Shown: positions 9,267 to 18,744, counted from the first letter of the stretch. The stretch is DNA of 64,000 nt from Saccharothrix sp. NRRL B-16348 (GCF_001280085.1 NZ_LGED01000212.1:1-64000); one strand, 5' to 3'. A program made the numbers and translations. Notes: a model not told the origin generated them from the letters alone.

Positions 9267-11552
9267 TTAGGGCGGCGTGGCACCGATGGGCGCCTGATGT
9301 GCGTTCGTGGCCGACGCGGAGTCGAGGTTGTCGAGTAGTTGTCGAACGCGTTCGGCGTCGGCGGTGCGGTCCTGGTGACGGAACAGGCGAAGGGCTTCCT
9401 GCCACGCCGTGTGGGCTTGGTCGTGCTTACCGAGATCGTGGTGCACGTGGCCGAGACGGTCGAGTGTGTCGGCGGACAACCTGGCGTCGCCGGTGGTGCG
9501 GAACGATTCGAGGGCCTGATGGTAGTAGTTGAGCGCTTGGGTGTGGTCGCCATTGCGATGGGCGATGAAGCCCAGACTGTCCAGGACGTTGCCCTCAGCC
9601 TCCGGAGCGCTGTGCTGGCGGAACATGGTCAGAGCCTGCTGGCAGTGGTCACGGGCGGCGGCGAGGTCGCCAACGTGGGCCGCGTGCCACCCGACCGCGT
9701 TGAGTGCACTGGCTACGGACAGTGGATCACCGTGGTTGCGGGCTAGGTCCAGAGCTTGCCGGGCGTGCTTCAAAGCCTGCCGGTCGTCCCCGTGAAGCTC
9801 CCAAGCCCGTTGGAGATCAAGTTGGATACGGGCTTGACGAACAGGCTCGTGGTGGTGTTCGGCCAATGTGAGGGCTTGGTTCAGCTGCTCGATGGCCTTC
9901 TGGTGCTGTCCGTGTTCGGCGTAGGTACGGCCAAGGTATCGGTGGACGCGGATAGCGGCGTAGAAGGGAAGGTATGCGGCGACTCGCGTGGTGGCCTGCC
10001 ACACGTCCAATGCGCCGTAGCGGTGCCCACGCCGTTCGTGAGCCTCGCCAAGGATCGCAGCCAGGTTGAAAGCGGTCATGTGCCGCTGGTGTGTGACGGC
10101 GATGCGGTGAGCGGCCAGTAGATGCGGGTGGTGGAGATCCAACCAGGTCAGCGCGGTGGGCTGGTCGGCGATCGGCTCCGGGCACACGCCGGTGATCGGT
10201 GGGGCGGTACGGCTTCCCTTATGCGGGTGCAGGACGTGGTGCACGGTGTGGGCGGTGTCGTCGTAGAAGTCGATCACCCGGTCCAACGCCGCCCGGCGTT
10301 GGAGTTCGGTCAGGTCGTTGTGGGCTGTGATGGTGGCGTAGGCGCGGATGAGGTCGTGCATGGAGTAGCGGCCCTGGGGCTGGCGGTCGAGCAGGGAGTG
10401 TTCCCGCAGGGCGCGCAGAATCCGGTGTGTCCGTGGCAGGGGCAGGCCGGTGAGGGGGGCGGCGGCGTGCAGGGTGGTGTCGGGTCCGGGGGCGATGCCG
10501 AGCAGGGCGAACGTGGTGCGTTGTTCGTCGGTGAGCCGGTGCAGGGACCAGGACAGGACGGTGGGCAGGCTGGCGGCGGGGTCGGTGTCGTGGTCCAGCG
10601 CGTCCAGGCCGAGGTCGCGCAGCTCGGTCACGAACTCTGCCAGCGGGATGGCCGGGTGGACAGCGGCTTGACGGGCGGTGATCGTCAACGCCAGCGCGTG
10701 GTGGCCGCACAGCTCGATCAGCGCGTCGGTCGCCTCGGGTTCGGCGTTGGTGCGCCGGTGGCCGAGGCGTCGTTCCAGCAGTGCCCGGGCCTCGGCGTGG
10801 CCGAGGACGTCCAGCGGTAGGTGGTGTGCGCCGTGGCGGTCGATAAGGGAGGGCAGGATGGTGCGGCCGGTGACCAGCACGGTGCAGGTCGGGCTTCCGG
10901 GCAGCAGCGGTGCGACTTGGTCGATCGTGGCGGCGTTGTCCAGCACGACCAGTATCCGCCGTCCGGCGACCATGCTGCGGTACAGCGTGGCCAGGTCGTC
11001 GAGGTTCGAGGGTAGGGCCGCGGGGTCGATGCCGAGGGCGGTCAGGAAGCCGCGTGCGGCGTCTGCCGGTGGGGTCGGTCGTCCGGTGGGGCTGAAGCCC
11101 TGCAGGTCGGCGAAGAGTTGTCCGTCGGGGAAGCGGTGCAGGTTGCGGTGGGCCCAGGTCAGGGCGAGCGTGGTCTTGCCGATCCCGGCCGCGCCTCCGA
11201 TGGCCGAGATCATGACCGCCGTTCCGGCTGGCGGCTCGGCACCGGCCCACCCCGGCCTGAGGTGGTCGTCGTGGTGTTCGGACCGGGCAGCGGCGAGGGC
11301 ACGGTCGAGCGTCGCCAGCTCGGCGGTGCGTCCGGTGAACACCGCGGGCGCGGCGGGTAGCTGACGCGGGACCGACGGCACGGAAGGTGTGGGCGCGGGG
11401 TGCAGGTGCACGTCGCCGTGTATCACTCCGGCCTGCACCACCGCGCTCGCGGTACCGGACATCGTGTTGAGTGCCATGGGCAGGCCGTCGTGTTCGGTCT
11501 CGCGACCGGACGCGAGACCGGCGCCTAGCCGATCGCGCTTGGGCGTCGCCAC
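9267..11552 (-). CDS. STAND (NB-ARC) ATPase with TPRs, AfsR-like without a DNA-binding domain
   Basis: The protein has 761 residues. GTG 11552 is supported by GGGAGGTGG 8 bases upstream. Residues about 37-51 carry SAVVQAGVIHGDVHLH, a motif shared with other proteins here. The NB-ARC module has P-loop GAAGIGKTT at 120-128, ILVVLDNA (Walker B) and VLVTGR. A winged-helix region ends in YSMHDLIRAYA, and TPRs fill about residues 500-745. It is the full-length relative of the partial gene at 1-1035. No SARP-type domain is present, so the output is unknown. The gene lies between two Tn7-like ends, with its start about 430 bp from end B. Confidence 0.9.
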   Translation of the reverse strand: MATPKRDRLGAGLASGRETEHDGLPMALNTMSGTASAVVQAGVIHGDVHLHPAPTPSVPSVPRQLPAAPAVFTGRTAELATLDRALAAARSEHHDDHLRPGWAGAEPPAGTAVMISAIGGAAGIGKTTLALTWAHRNLHRFPDGQLFADLQGFSPTGRPTPPADAARGFLTALGIDPAALPSNLDDLATLYRSMVAGRRILVVLDNAATIDQVAPLLPGSPTCTVLVTGRTILPSLIDRHGAHHLPLDVLGHAEARALLERRLGHRRTNAEPEATDALIELCGHHALALTITARQAAVHPAIPLAEFVTELRDLGLDALDHDTDPAASLPTVLSWSLHRLTDEQRTTFALLGIAPGPDTTLHAAAPLTGLPLPRTHRILRALREHSLLDRQPQGRYSMHDLIRAYATITAHNDLTELQRRAALDRVIDFYDDTAHTVHHVLHPHKGSRTAPPITGVCPEPIADQPTALTWLDLHHPHLLAAHRIAVTHQRHMTAFNLAAILGEAHERRGHRYGALDVWQATTRVAAYLPFYAAIRVHRYLGRTYAEHGQHQKAIEQLNQALTLAEHHHEPVRQARIQLDLQRAWELHGDDRQALKHARQALDLARNHGDPLSVASALNAVGWHAAHVGDLAAARDHCQQALTMFRQHSAPEAEGNVLDSLGFIAHRNGDHTQALNYYHQALESFRTTGDARLSADTLDRLGHVHHDLGKHDQAHTAWQEALRLFRHQDRTADAERVRQLLDNLDSASATNAHQAPIGATPP

Positions 11553-11880
11553 GCTCGGCCACCTCCCGGGCCCGTTGTCACCACCTGGTGCCGTTCAGCG
11601 TCGCATCGCGCCGTGCGCGTCGGCAGGGAACGGGCGAGCGATTCACCCGACCGCCGAAGCACTCCGCACAACGGTGGAGCCGCCGGTCGCTCGTACGTCA
11701 AGGGCCCGATGACAAGCCGCTGCTGGATGGTGGGGCGAACGTGGCCTGACCCGGTGGCCGGTCCGTGATCGCCCACCCGACCCCTCCGTCCCTGGGCAGC
11801 TACCCCCGGGTCGTGGTTGGGGCGTAGCCCACCGGGTAGTGGACGGTCGCCGAACCCCGTACGTGCTCGCCCGGTGCCTG
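11553..11880. other. upstream region of the STAND gene, no gene seen
   Basis: About 330 bp between the STAND gene start and transposon end B. Short open frames occur on both strands but none has family-like content or a convincing ribosome site. It presumably holds the STAND gene promoter, which I could not pinpoint. Confidence 0.4.
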
Positions 11881-11981
11881 TGGCACGCCGCCCGAGACTG
11901 ATCATCCACACATCGCCGTGAGACACCTCAGAACATCCAGGTCACGGAAGATCCAAATGTCACCAGGCGCGAGACCCTACA
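11881..11981 (-). repeat. Tn7-like transposon end B (cargo-distal type)
   Basis: Homologous to ends A and C: gagactgatc, gtgagaca, agaaca, aagatc, aatgtcacc and a terminal GCGAGACCCTACA. Its terminal CCTACA is separated by only four bases (GCGC) from the TGTAGG that starts the next element. A matching left partner between 9165 and 11881 is not clear; TGTAAGATTAG at 9179 is the only candidate. Confidence 0.75.
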
Positions 11982-11996
11982 GCGCTGTAGGGTCTC
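11971..11996. repeat. perfect 26-bp palindrome at the junction of two transposon ends
   Basis: GAGACCCTACAGC is followed immediately by its exact reverse complement. The palindrome arises because a cargo-distal end (to 11981) and a transposase-proximal end (from 11986) lie head to head with GCGC between them. Taken as a 5-bp flank, AGCGC here compares with GGCGC after the other end of the same element (4 of 5 bases). Confidence 0.85.
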
Positions 11997-12060
11997 ACAA
12001 TTCATGTCGCAATCTCACGAGTAACGTCGCGCGCATGTCGTATACGACATCTATGTAAGA
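11986..12060 (+). repeat. transposase-proximal end of element III with repeated ATGTCG/TCTCAC sites
   Basis: After the terminal TGTAGGGTCTCAC come ATGTCG, CAATCTCACG, AACGTCG, CATGTCG and an inverted ACGACAT, ending near TGTAAGATTGATC at 12054. Spaced repeats of this kind are expected for TnsB-type binding. The tnsA start is at 12119. Confidence 0.6.
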
Positions 12061-12118
12061 TTGATCTTCGCGGGCGGTGGGTCGGTGTTGGGCTGTTCGT
12101 GTGGTGTCGCCGACGCGC

Positions 12119-12730
12119 ATGCCGACCTTTCGCTGGTATCGGGGGCAGAAGCACCACTCGGGCACGTACTGGTCGAGCACTATGAAGGGACATGTTCCGT
12201 ACGAGTCGCGACTGGAACTCGCGCGATTGCTGTTCGCGGATTTCGACAGTTCGGTGCGGGTGATCGCCGCCCAACCCTTTCTCCTGGAGAAGGAAGTTCT
12301 GGGTGTAAGGCGTAGGTCCGTGCCGGACTTCCTGCTGTTGACCGGGTCGGGCCCGGTGGTGGTCGATGTGAAGCCTCAGGCCCTCCTCAGCAGGCCGGAA
12401 GTCGCTCGCGCTCTCGCGTGGACGAGGGACGAGGTCGAGCCCCGTGGTTGGCGGTACGAGGTCTGGAGCGAGCCTCCGCTCGTCGAGCTGGAGTGCGTCC
12501 GGTTCCTGGCGGCTTACCGTCGTGAGTGGTTGTTCGACGGCGACCTGCTGGTGCGGCTGCGGAGCGAGAATCTGGACGGGGCTCGACTGCTCGGGGTCTG
12601 CCGGACATGGACTGCGTGGCCGGTCGAGGTGGTCCGGGCCGCGGTGCTGCATCTGATGTGGTGCGGGCACTTCGTCGTCGATCTGGCTCATCCGACAGGG
12701 CCTGGCCACATCCTGCGGATCGCACGATGA
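12119..12730 (+). CDS. TnsA-like heteromeric transposase endonuclease subunit
   Basis: In Tn7-type transposition TnsA cuts the 5' ends while TnsB joins the 3' ends, giving cut-and-paste movement. This 203-residue protein has a restriction-endonuclease fold signature. Acidic residues lie in PYESRLELARLLF (Glu29/Glu33). They are followed by SVPDFLLL (Asp70) and VVVDVKP (Asp83, Lys85), matching the E...D...DxK pattern of TnsA. ATG 12119 is chosen because the conserved MPTFRWYRGQKHHSG start follows it. The stop overlaps the tnsB start by 4 bp (ATGA), implying coupled translation. It is the only one of the three transposition genes with an intact frame. Confidence 0.88.
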   Translation: MPTFRWYRGQKHHSGTYWSSTMKGHVPYESRLELARLLFADFDSSVRVIAAQPFLLEKEVLGVRRRSVPDFLLLTGSGPVVVDVKPQALLSRPEVARALAWTRDEVEPRGWRYEVWSEPPLVELECVRFLAAYRREWLFDGDLLVRLRSENLDGARLLGVCRTWTAWPVEVVRAAVLHLMWCGHFVVDLAHPTGPGHILRIAR

Positions 12731-14859
12731 GCACCGCGGCCGTGCGGATCGGAGTCGGTGCGCGCTTCGTCCACGAGGGTGGCGTCGTGGAGATCGTGGA
12801 GATGCTGCGCATGGCTGCGGGCAACGAGGTCGTGCTCAGGAGCACCTCGAACCAGGACCTCCTGCGGGTATCCCTGCGCGAGCTGCTGACCTCTGCCCGC
12901 ATGAGGCCGATTCCCGACACCTCGGGGCCTGCTGGGGACGATCCCGTGGAACCGGCCGATGTGCTGCTCACACAGCTGTCCGAGGCCGAGCGGGACAGGG
13001 TCCGCAACCGCGCCGCGCACGTGCGCGAGGTTCTGACCGGGTATCGCTCGGGAGCGCGCGAGCTGTCGCGGGCGGGCGAGCCTCGGCCGGAGTACGCGCC
13101 GGGAGTGGCGATGTACGGCCGGTACGCGGCCAAGGCCGCCGAACTCGGTGTCACCGCGCGTACGGTCCAGCGCTGGGTCCGCGACTTCCAGGACAGCGGT
13201 GAAGCCGGTCTTGTACCCCACAGGCGGACGGCACAGCGTGGTCACGGGCTCAAGGTCGACCGGCGCTGGACCGACATCGCGCTCGAAGTGATGGTGGAGC
13301 ACACCGGCGAGTCGACGCCGTCGAGGACGATGGTGATCGACCGGACCAACGCGCGCGTGCTCGCGCAGTTCGGTGACGGCGTGGTAAAGGTGCCGAGCCG
13401 GGCGACGGCGTTCCGGGTGCTGGAGCAGTTGGAGCGGCGGCATCCGACGTTCCGGTTGAGCGCCAGGCGCAACCGGGACATCGCGGAGCGGCCGGCCGGG
13501 GTGTACGGGAAGCTGCGACCGACGAGGCCGGGCGAGTACGTGCTGATGGACTCGACGCGGCTGGACGTCTTCGCGTTGGACCCGGTGACGTTGCGCTGGA
13601 TCAACTGCGAACTCACGGTGGCGATGGACTGGTACACGCGCTGCGTGACCGGGATCAGGCTCACGCCGGTGTCGACGAAGGCCGTCGACGTCGCCTCGGT
13701 GCTGTTCCAGGTCTTCCGGCCTCGGCCGGCCGGGGCGGACTGGCCGGAGCACGCGGTGTGGCCCGCGCACGGTATCCCGCGCACCGTGCTGCTCGACGTC
13801 GACGCCGTCCAACGCCCGGCGGTTCGGCGGCCTGGGTGTCGGGTCCGGTTATGGTGCCGGAGACGATCGTGGTCGATCACGGCAAGGTGTTCGTCTCCGA
13901 GCACCTGACCAGCGTGTGCGCGCGGATGGGGATCTCGATCCAGCCAGCGCGGTTGCGCACGGGCCGGGACAAGGGCCCGGTGGAGCGGTTCTTCCGCACG
14001 CTCCCGGAAGACCTGCTGCAGGCGCTGCCCGGCTACAAGGGCCCCGACGTGCACGCGCGTGGATCAACCCGGAGCGCGAGGCGTTCTTCTTCCTCGACGG
14101 ACTGGAGGCGATCATCCGCGAGTGGGTCGCGGTGGTCTATCACCACCGGCCGCACGACGGGCTGCTCGACCCGCACCTGCCCGCGATGCGGATGTCCCGG
14201 CGACGATGTTCGACCACGGCCTCGCCCGCGCCGGCTACATCGAGGCGCCCCGCGATCCGGACCTGGCGCTGGAGGTCCTGCGCACCGCGTGGCGCACGAT
14301 CCAGCACTACGGCGTGGAGATCGACGGCCGCCGCCACAACGGGCCCGCGCTGGACCCGTACCGCGGCAGCAAGAGCCCCTACACCGGTCGGGCCCGGGGG
14401 CGGTGGCCGTTCCAGGTCGACCCGGACGACGTCAACCGCGTGTACTTCCGCGATCCGCACGCGCGCACGTGGCATACGTTGACGTGGGAACACGCCCCGG
14501 CCCTGGACATGCCGTTCAGCCAGGACGCGCTGGCCTTCGCCCGCAGGCTGGCGGCGTCGCGCTACACCTATCCCGACGACAAGGTCGCGGTGGCCGACTT
14601 GCTGGAGCGTTGGAACGCCGGTCTGGGAGGCAGCCTGCCCGAACGACGGATCGCGTTGCGGCTCGCGCGGGAGCAGACGGCGCTCGACCCGCCGGCGGCC
14701 GGATCGACGGTCTCCGCGCTGCCGTCGGTGGCGCGAGTGCTCGACGCCGCGACGCGAGCACCGGAGCCTCCGCCGGTGATGGGCGACGACGACGTCGACG
14801 ACGTGGCCGTTCTGGAGGCCGAGGACGACTTCTACGCCGACGCGTTGGAGGACGTGTGA
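12727..14859 (+). pseudogene. TnsB-like DDE transposase with three frame changes
   Basis: The first frame (to about 13825) has N-terminal helix-turn-helix regions (ARTVQRWVRDFQDSGEAGL) and the first catalytic Asp in GEYVLMDSTRLDVF. The reading then moves to a second frame with IVVDHGKVFVSEHL (second Asp) and GRDKGPVERFFRTL (Glu). It moves to a third frame from about 14055 (WINPEREAFFFLDGLEAII) and back to the original from about 14200 to the stop. Each step equals one missing base, beside short G or C runs, and all DDE residues survive. It would be the strand-joining transposase of the element. Either it is a true pseudogene or the shifts are sequence errors. Confidence 0.82.
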
Positions 14860-15958
14860 GCACCCGCGGGCTGGACAACCTCACCCTCGCGCGCAAGGAG
14901 GGCTGGCAGCAGTTCGTCGACGCACCCGCCCGCACCCGGCCGGAGCCGTTGTCGACCAGGAAGATCCGTGCGCTCGGCGAGGCGGCGCGCAACGACTACG
15001 ACCGGCGGCGTCGGGAGTGGCACGCGAACCTGGGGCCGCTGCGGACCCCGCAGCTGGTCGCACTGCACGAGGATCTGTGGGACATCGTGGACAGCAACGC
15101 CCACGACGGGGACAAGGCCAAGGGCGCGGTCGCGATCGACGCCTTTCCCGGCCCGGGCAAGACCACTTCGGTGCTGGCGTTCGCCAGACGGTTCCACCGG
15201 CGCGAGATCGCCGAGCACGGGCCGCTCACGCCGGAGGGGCACCAACGGTGGCCGGTGTGCCGGGTCGGGCTGACCGGCAACACCGGGTTGAAGGACTTCA
15301 ACCGGGCGATGCTGGAGTTCTTCGCGCACCCTGGGACAAACCGGGGCACCGCGGCGTTGTTCGCCGCCCGCGCGCTGGACTGCATGACCAGCTGCCACGT
15401 GCGGCTGCTCATCGTGGACGACCTGTACTTCCTGCGGTGGCGCAACACCTCGGGTGTGGAGATCAGTAACCACTTCAAGTACATCGCCAACGAGTACCCG
15501 GTGACGCTGGTGTTCGTCGGCGTGGGTTTGGCGCGGCGAGGTCTGCTCGACGAGATCGACGCGGCCGGCGACCCGGTGTTGGCGCAGTCCGGGCGGCGCA
15601 CCACCCGGCTGGGGATGGAGCCGTTCCTGGTCGACACCGCCGCGCGGTGCTGCTGGCCATCGAGCAGCGCCTGGTGCTGGCCCGCGCACGGCCGGGGATG
15701 CTCGCCGACGAGTTGTCGGACTACCTGTTCGCCCGCTCGACCGGACACATCGGATCGTTGATGACGCTGGTTAACCGGGGATGTCAGCGCGCCGTGCGCA
15801 CCGGGGCCGAACCAGGGGCCGGTCTCGGACGGCTCCGCGGGCCCCCGCAGTCAAGTGCCACCGACACCGGCCCCACGGCCGCCCCAGGTGCGGTCACCAC
15901 CGACCAACAACCGCGGTCACTTCAGGCAGACAAGGTCAGCGACCCCATGTATGCCTGA
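14856..15958 (+). pseudogene. TnsC-like AAA+ ATPase regulator, frameshifted
   Basis: GTG 14856 overlaps the tnsB stop. The protein has a P-loop (AIDAFPGPGKTT, about residues 94-105), then VGLTGN and Walker B LLIVDDLYFL, followed by sensor-like LVFVGVGLARRGL. This is the layout of TnsC/TniB ATPases that relay target choice to the transposase. Near 15645 one base is missing; the frame from 15647 continues the family sequence (LLAIEQRLVLARARPG...FARSTGHIGSLMTLVNRG). The tail after about 15800 is not family-like, so the C-terminus may also be truncated. No tniQ follows; the next gene is convergent. Confidence 0.8.
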
Positions 15959-16008
15959 GTCGTAGGGAATCTCGTTCTGAGCACGGCTGATGCCCCCATG
16001 CGTGTCGG

Positions 16009-16521
16009 TCACCCACACGCGTACCAGATGCCGTCCCAACCGGCGGGCAGGATGTAGTCCTGGCACCAGAACGTGTTGCTGGACTGCGTGTAGACCGCCA
16101 GCCTCCGGTACTTGGACCGCGGGTCCGTGTTCTCGAGGAAGGGCGTGGCGATGTGGTCGGCATAGCCGCCGCCGGGCATCTGCTTCCAACCGCCCGAGTT
16201 CGGCCAGGCGTGCCAGATCTTGCGGTCCGGGCCGATGCCGAAGCACTCGTCCGAGGTGGTTGCCCAGTCGACCTTGTAGACGTACGTGCCGACCTTGAAC
16301 GTGCCGCCGTAGTTGAAACAGCTCACCCGGCCGTTCGCGGGCACTGTGATCAGTTGGTAGGGCGCGAGCTCAATGGCATCCGATGCCTGCGCCGACGCCT
16401 GCGCGATGATCGATACACCGCCGTCGCCGCTCGCCGGGCTCGCCTGTGCAGTGGTCGCCGATGCGGTCGTGACCAGCGCGACCATGCCCAGCGCGGTGCA
16501 GAAAGCTTTCAACATACGCAT
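16009..16521 (-). CDS. secreted protein of unknown function
   Basis: The 170-residue product starts MRMLKAFCTALGMVALVTTA, a Sec signal peptide with likely cleavage after ATTAQA. The mature part is small, rich in aromatic residues and Gly, and has several Cys (VSCFNYGG, SDECFGIG, FWCQDY, IWYACG) that could form disulfides. GAAAGG lies 11 bases before ATG 16521, which I prefer to an in-frame upstream start. No catalytic motif was recognised. It is convergent with tnsC and counts as transposon cargo. Confidence 0.75.
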   Translation of the reverse strand: MRMLKAFCTALGMVALVTTASATTAQASPASGDGGVSIIAQASAQASDAIELAPYQLITVPANGRVSCFNYGGTFKVGTYVYKVDWATTSDECFGIGPDRKIWHAWPNSGGWKQMPGGGYADHIATPFLENTDPRSKYRRLAVYTQSSNTFWCQDYILPAGWDGIWYACG

Positions 16522-17001
16522 GTGTGATCTGCCTTTCTCTATTCCGGGGGACTTCACCCCGGATGTTGGACACGGGGGTTATGCGGCTGAGGTCAGCGTA
16601 GCCGGTGTTGGCAGCAGGCTGTTCTCACCCGAGTAACGATCACGGATTTCGCTCGCCCTGCGGTTCGGTGCCCAAGGGAACGATGCGGGGATCTGATCGC
16701 GTGAAATTCTCACAGTATACAACCGTTGACCTATCCGGACATGGGAATACGGACTGTGGCTGGACAAGGCGTCGCCACGGGTGCGCGCATGCCGGCCGCA
16801 CGTAATATTCAGGAAACGCTGCACCACGTCGATCCAGCGCCGCGATCAGTCCTTCCGTCTCGCCACGGTTCACCCCTTACATGCCTGGAGGCAGCGCGGC
16901 GTATGAGTCATCGACAAACTTTTTCGCACCTGTTCGGACGCTGACCACTCACCGCCCGGCCAGTACGGTCTGCCACGGGGACGAAGGAGGGTCAAGGGGG
17001 C
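16522..17001. other. intergenic region between divergent cargo genes
   Basis: About 480 bp between the secreted-protein gene (minus) and the sigma-factor gene (plus). No gene is supported. It must hold both promoters. I could not assign -35/-10 elements with confidence. Confidence 0.4.
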
Positions 17002-17514
17002 ATGGACGACGCATCCGAGTTCGACGAGATCTTCACCGGAATGCTGCCGAGGCTCTACTCGCGCGTCACGGCGTTGGTAGGAAGCCGTGCGCTGGCCGAC
17101 GACGTGGTGCAAGAGGTCTACCTACGACTGCGGGCCACCGGGCGCCGTACCCGGCGGTTCATCGGGCACCCCACCCCCTACGGCTACGCGTTGACCACAG
17201 CGGTCAACCTCGCCCGCGCCCACTGGAGGTCACAACGACGCGAACTCCTGCTCGACGACTTCCCGGCCGCCTCGTACGACGGCGGCATGGCCGAAGCCGA
17301 AGCACGGTACGACCTGACCTGGCTGTTGGCGACCCTGACCGCCAAGGAGGCCGCCACGATAGTCCTGGTGGACCTCGACGGCCTTACCCTTGACGAGGTC
17401 GCGACACTGCTTGGCGTGCACAAGGGCACCGCACAGCGCAACCGCATGCGCGCCCTGGGCAAACTCCGCGAACGCCTGACCCACCCCTCCTTCCAAGAGG
17501 GGACGCGGCGATGA
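17002..17514 (+). CDS. ECF-type RNA polymerase sigma factor
   Basis: The protein has 170 residues. Sigma region 2 is FDEIFTGMLPRLYSRVTALVGSRALADD followed by VVQEVYLRLRA. Region 4 is ATIVLVDLDGLTLDEVATLLGVHKGTAQRNRMRALGKLRERL, a helix-turn-helix that reads the -35 element. It resembles the actinobacterial SigE-like ECF group. GGAGGG lies about 10 bases before ATG 17002. The stop overlaps the next start by 4 bp. It probably directs a small regulon that may include its own operon. It lies inside the Tn7-like element. Confidence 0.88.
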   Translation: MDDASEFDEIFTGMLPRLYSRVTALVGSRALADDVVQEVYLRLRATGRRTRRFIGHPTPYGYALTTAVNLARAHWRSQRRELLLDDFPAASYDGGMAEAEARYDLTWLLATLTAKEAATIVLVDLDGLTLDEVATLLGVHKGTAQRNRMRALGKLRERLTHPSFQEGTRR

Positions 17515-18293
17515 CCCGCTTTGACTCGGGCGAGGACGACGCCTACGTCATCCGACGTCTACGCGATGCTTCAGACGCGGTACGACCCCCGCACGACCTA
17601 CTCCAGCGCGCCCGCCAACGCCACCACGCACGACGACGCCGCAGCCACCTGGCCAGCGCAGTCGCCGCTATCGTGATCATCTTGGGTGCAACCGCATGGC
17701 TGCCCGGTCACAACCGGCCGACTGACACCACGACGGGGATGGCGAGCACAGCCCTCGCCACGGGCACGCAGCAGGTGCGCGCGGTCGTTCCGGTCGATGG
17801 CCCGTGGCAGCCGTGGAAATCCGGCCCCGATGCGAGTCTGATCACCATCCCCGTATGCCCACCGACGGGAAACCTCCCCGAAGTCAGGGGAATGGGATGG
17901 GCCGAGGAGGACTGCCCTGGCAACTCCGCCGCGCTCTACTCTGATGCGCGGAGCGCTGATGACGTTCCGGGCATACTCTTGCGGTTTCCGATTCCGAACC
18001 TCACCCGCCTGGCACAGTGTCGCCTGCGCCTCCGCATTCCTAACACCAGCAATGCGCGCGGCCTGGCCCACTACGACCTGTACCTCGGCTCCCTCGACAA
18101 ACCGACCCGTACCAAAGGTGACCGGTCCTTCGAAATTAACCAAAGCTCCTACCGCGGAAAGTGGCTGGAGTTCACAGACCAACTCATCGTGCCCTCTGCT
18201 GGCATAACGACGATCACACTGCAACTCAGAGCCACGACCAAGTCCCCCACCATGTTGGGCGTCGACGCCGCCCAACTTGCCTGCACCACCTGA
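17511..18293 (+). CDS. membrane protein coupled to the sigma factor, candidate anti-sigma factor
   Basis: The protein has 260 residues. A short charged cytoplasmic N-terminus (MTRFDSGEDDAYVIRRLRDA) is followed by a basic stretch and one membrane segment (LASAVAAIVIILGATAWLPG, about residues 47-66). A 190-residue extracytoplasmic domain with four Cys follows and looks beta-rich. ATGA overlap with the sigma gene and the single-pass topology fit an anti-sigma or signal receptor. The cytoplasmic part has no recognisable zinc anti-sigma motif (HxxxCxxC), so the role is inference from context. Confidence 0.75.
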   Translation: MTRFDSGEDDAYVIRRLRDASDAVRPPHDLLQRARQRHHARRRRSHLASAVAAIVIILGATAWLPGHNRPTDTTTGMASTALATGTQQVRAVVPVDGPWQPWKSGPDASLITIPVCPPTGNLPEVRGMGWAEEDCPGNSAALYSDARSADDVPGILLRFPIPNLTRLAQCRLRLRIPNTSNARGLAHYDLYLGSLDKPTRTKGDRSFEINQSSYRGKWLEFTDQLIVPSAGITTITLQLRATTKSPTMLGVDAAQLACTT

Positions 18294-18635
18294 GCACTAC
18301 CCAGTCAACCCTTTGGACGGAACGCACCACTCGCTCAGCCAATGCGCTGTCCATGCTGCAGAGGGCGCGATTTGCGCGTCAGTTTGGCCACCACGGCCGT
18401 CGGCGTGCCTGTAAGCCGGATCGTAGCTCAACGTGCTCGACGTCGGTCTGCACCCCTGCACCTGGTCGCCGCTGCTTTGTACGTCATCCGTACTTACCTG
18501 TGCACACCGGGGCGCACACCGATACGGGGCGGCACACCTCATTGTCCGCATTCGCATCTGACCTGCGGATACTGCGGGAGAAGGCGGACAGTCCGCCAAT
18601 CGGGACCTCCGCTAGCGAGCCTCTACCAATCGTTG
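18294..18635. other. non-coding tail of element III
   Basis: About 340 bp from the last cargo gene to transposon end C. Only short frames without family content or ribosome sites are present. Confidence 0.4.
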
Positions 18636-18739
18636 AAGTGCCACGCGCCTGAGACTGGTCATGGTGACGGCGTCGTGAGACAGGCAGAGAACACCCAGCT
18701 CACGCAAGATCGACATGTCACACGCGGTGAGAACCTACA
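18636..18739 (-). repeat. Tn7-like transposon end C (104 bp, cargo-distal type)
   Basis: Near-collinear with end A: aagtgccacg, cctgagactgg, ggcgtcgtgagaca, aagatcgacatgtcac and GTGAGAACCTACA. It closes the TnsABC element. Five bases (GGCGC) follow, and then another TGTAGG start at 18745. Confidence 0.78.
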
Positions 18740-18744
18740 GGCGC

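Larger units (their letters stand above)
11986..18739 (+). mobile_element. Tn7-like transposon III with TnsABC and cargo (degenerate)
   Basis: The termini are TGTAGGGTCTCAC at 11986-11998 and GTGAGAACCTACA at 18727-18739, inverted repeats matching at 12 of 13 bases. Inside, on the plus strand, are TnsA, TnsB and TnsC genes in the Tn7 order. A secreted protein gene and an ECF sigma/membrane-protein pair follow as cargo. No TniQ/TnsD target selector was found. TnsB and TnsC are frameshifted, so the element may no longer move unless those shifts are sequence errors. The 5-bp flanks AGCGC and GGCGC differ at one position. Confidence 0.75.

Noticed and set aside
11953..12060. Transposon end as a promoter or riboswitch
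   Set aside because: The homologous copies all end at CCTACA/TGTAGG boundaries and are defined by transposon position, so an end-binding role explains them better.
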